Part shown: positions 4,632 through 5,391 of the stretch, piece after piece
How positions within the stretch are numbered: the first letter of the stretch is position 1
Layout of the letters: every line of letters begins with the position of its first letter
Assembly (NCBI GenBank): GCA_946886175.1
Contig: CAMPIA010000104.1
Coordinates: 1 to 5,391, forward strand
Direction: 5' to 3'
Source: an uncultured Altererythrobacter sp.
GTDB taxonomy: Bacteria; Pseudomonadota; Alphaproteobacteria; Sphingomonadales; Sphingomonadaceae
Length of the DNA stretch: 5,391 nt
The notes under the pieces: generated by a model
What the model was told of the DNA's origin: nothing
Database searches by the model: none
What the model saw: only the letters and a program-made list of their open reading frames with translations
Program-made: the position numbers and the translations under genes

Positions 4632-5391
4632 TTGGTCCGGCCTTTCCCCTTGGTCGGTCCGTTGCCAGATCCCTTGGGCGACCCCTTGGCCGACCCTTTA
4701 CCCGGTCCCTTGGTGGCCGGTCCCCTGGTCGGCGGCGCGGCACCGCGCGAGCGGCGCTCGCCCTTGCGCGACTTGCGGTATTGCTTGGCGTGCTGGCGCG
4801 CGGCCTGCTTCTTCTCGGCGCGCGAGCGCTCTGGCGGCGAATCGCGCAGCGGCTCGGCCTGGCTCAGCGAGAGATCGAAGCCGAGTTGCTCCATCGTCGC
4901 GGCGAAATGCTCTGGCAGTTCGGCGGTGACGTCGAGCTTGTCGATCTTCTTCCCGTCGACCGCCGGCTGGTCGATGATCAGCCGCCGCGCATGGAGATGC
5001 ATCTTGCGGCTGACGCTGCCGGTCAGGAACGCGTCCTGCCCGCCGTATTTGCCGTCGCCGACGATCGGATGGCCCATCGCCGCCATGTGGACGCGCAACT
5101 GGTGGGTGCGGCCGGTGAGGGGCTCGAGTTCGACCCAGGCGGCCCTGTTGCCCACCTTTTCGACCACACGGTAGCGGGTTCTGGCAGGCTGGCCGTTCTC
5201 TTCGTCGACGTGCATTTTCTCGCCGCCGGTGCCCGGCTGCTTGGCGAGCGCGGCGTCGATGGTGCCATCGGCGACTTCGGGCACGCCGACCACCAGCGCC
5301 CAATAGACCTTCTTCGCGCTGCGGCCCGCGAAGCGTTTCGAGAACGAGGCGGCGCTGCCCGGGGTGCGCGCGATCAGCAGCACGCCGCTGG
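4628..5391 (-). CDS. RluA-family 23S rRNA pseudouridine synthase (N-terminal part outside window)
   Basis: This enzyme isomerises uridine to pseudouridine in RNA. It is probably an RluC- or RluD-like enzyme acting on 23S rRNA, though the target cannot be set from sequence. About 254 residues are visible, and the frame runs off the right edge. The first complete codons read S-G-V-L-L-I-A-R, the end of the catalytic HRLDxxTSG motif, so the catalytic Asp lies a few codons beyond the window. The GTG at 5383 is that internal Val and not a start. Numbering from it, other family motifs are KVYWALVVG (25-33), the LTGRTHQLRVHMAAMGHPIVGD segment (89-110) and MHLHARRL (128-135). From about residue 185 the protein leaves the catalytic fold and becomes very basic: KKQAARQHAKQYRKSRKGERR (191-211), then a Lys/Gly/Pro/Ser tail to residue 251. 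The tail is unusual compared with enterobacterial RluC. It is upstream of the HAD gene with a 4-bp overlap. Confidence 0.92.
   Translation of the reverse strand, partial: SGVLLIARTPGSAASFSKRFAGRSAKKVYWALVVGVPEVADGTIDAALAKQPGTGGEKMHVDEENGQPARTRYRVVEKVGNRAAWVELEPLTGRTHQLRVHMAAMGHPIVGDGKYGGQDAFLTGSVSRKMHLHARRLIIDQPAVDGKKIDKLDVTAELPEHFAATMEQLGFDLSLSQAEPLRDSPPERSRAEKKQAARQHAKQYRKSRKGERRSRGAAPPTRGPATKGPGKGSAKGSPKGSGNGPTKGKGRTK
4640..4711 (-). repeat. 12-bp tandem repeat (6 units) encoding a Lys-Gly tetrapeptide tail
   Basis: Six in-frame 12-bp units on the minus strand begin at 4711, 4699, 4687, 4675, 4663 and 4651. Five of them start with AAGGG or AAAGGG and encode K-G-x-x, with variants KGPG, KGSA, KGSP, KGSG and KGKG. 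The fifth unit is degenerate (NGPT). The array lies just before the stop codon of the RluA-family gene. Units differ at several third positions, so the array is not freshly expanded. Unit-length changes would preserve the frame. Confidence 0.85.
4641..4651 (-). promoter_or_regulatory. Ribosome binding site of the HAD gene, inside the repeat-encoded tail
   Basis: On the minus strand AAGGGGAAAGG ends 9 nt before the GTG start at 4631. It is formed by the last unit of the Lys-Gly repeat of the upstream gene (codons AAG GGG AAA GGC). The same bases thus encode the protein tail and probably recruit ribosomes for the next gene, which supports the otherwise weak GTG start. Confidence 0.6.

Noticed and set aside
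4020..5174. A 384-codon plus-strand open frame opposite the HAD and RluA genes
   Set aside because: It is antisense to two genes with complete catalytic motifs and shows no domain of its own.
5381..5383. GTG as the start of the pseudouridine synthase
   Set aside because: The frame stays open to the window edge and reads S-G before this Val, matching the end of the HRLDxxTSG motif. The codon is internal.

Overview
The window is GC-rich, densely coding and chromosomal in character. It most likely comes from an alphaproteobacterium, and Sphingomonadales is my best guess. An ATP12-type F1-ATPase assembly chaperone gene is a strong alphaproteobacterial marker (the family is otherwise mitochondrial). 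The MCE protein with a long helical tail, paired with an auxiliary lipoprotein, fits the same group. The order-level placement is recognition from memory, not a search result.

Positions 1-2875 (+ strand) hold the end of an Mla/MCE-type phospholipid transport operon. In order these are the C-terminal part of the permease MlaE, the ATPase MlaF, the membrane-anchored MCE protein MlaD, and a PqiC/ABC_trans_aux-type lipoprotein. mlaE and mlaF overlap by 4 bp. The next gaps are 10 and 26 bp, each with a visible Shine-Dalgarno site. Together the genes describe a lipid-moving complex: MlaE and MlaF form the inner-membrane ABC transporter, MlaD reaches into the periplasm, and the lipoprotein probably sits at the outer membrane as the far-side partner.

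Positions 2876-3064 lie between two convergent operons. They contain a 71-bp imperfect palindrome of the widespread REP/MITE-like kind, with two inverted copies of a GCGAAAGC-centred hairpin. No gene is supported there.

Positions 3065-5391 (- strand, read from the right edge leftwards) hold a four-gene operon. It runs from an RluA-family pseudouridine synthase (5' end outside the window) to a HAD-IA phosphatase, a two-helix small membrane protein of unknown function, and the ATP12-family chaperone. All three junctions are 4-bp stop/start overlaps, so translational coupling is expected throughout. The pseudouridine synthase ends in a lysine/glycine tail encoded by a 12-bp tandem repeat, and the last repeat unit also supplies the likely ribosome binding site of the HAD gene.

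I see no clear sign of an undescribed defence or mobile system. The points most worth a second look are the helical tail and lone cysteine pair of MlaD, the repeat-encoded tail of the pseudouridine synthase, the unknown two-helix protein coupled to ATP12, and the intergenic palindrome.
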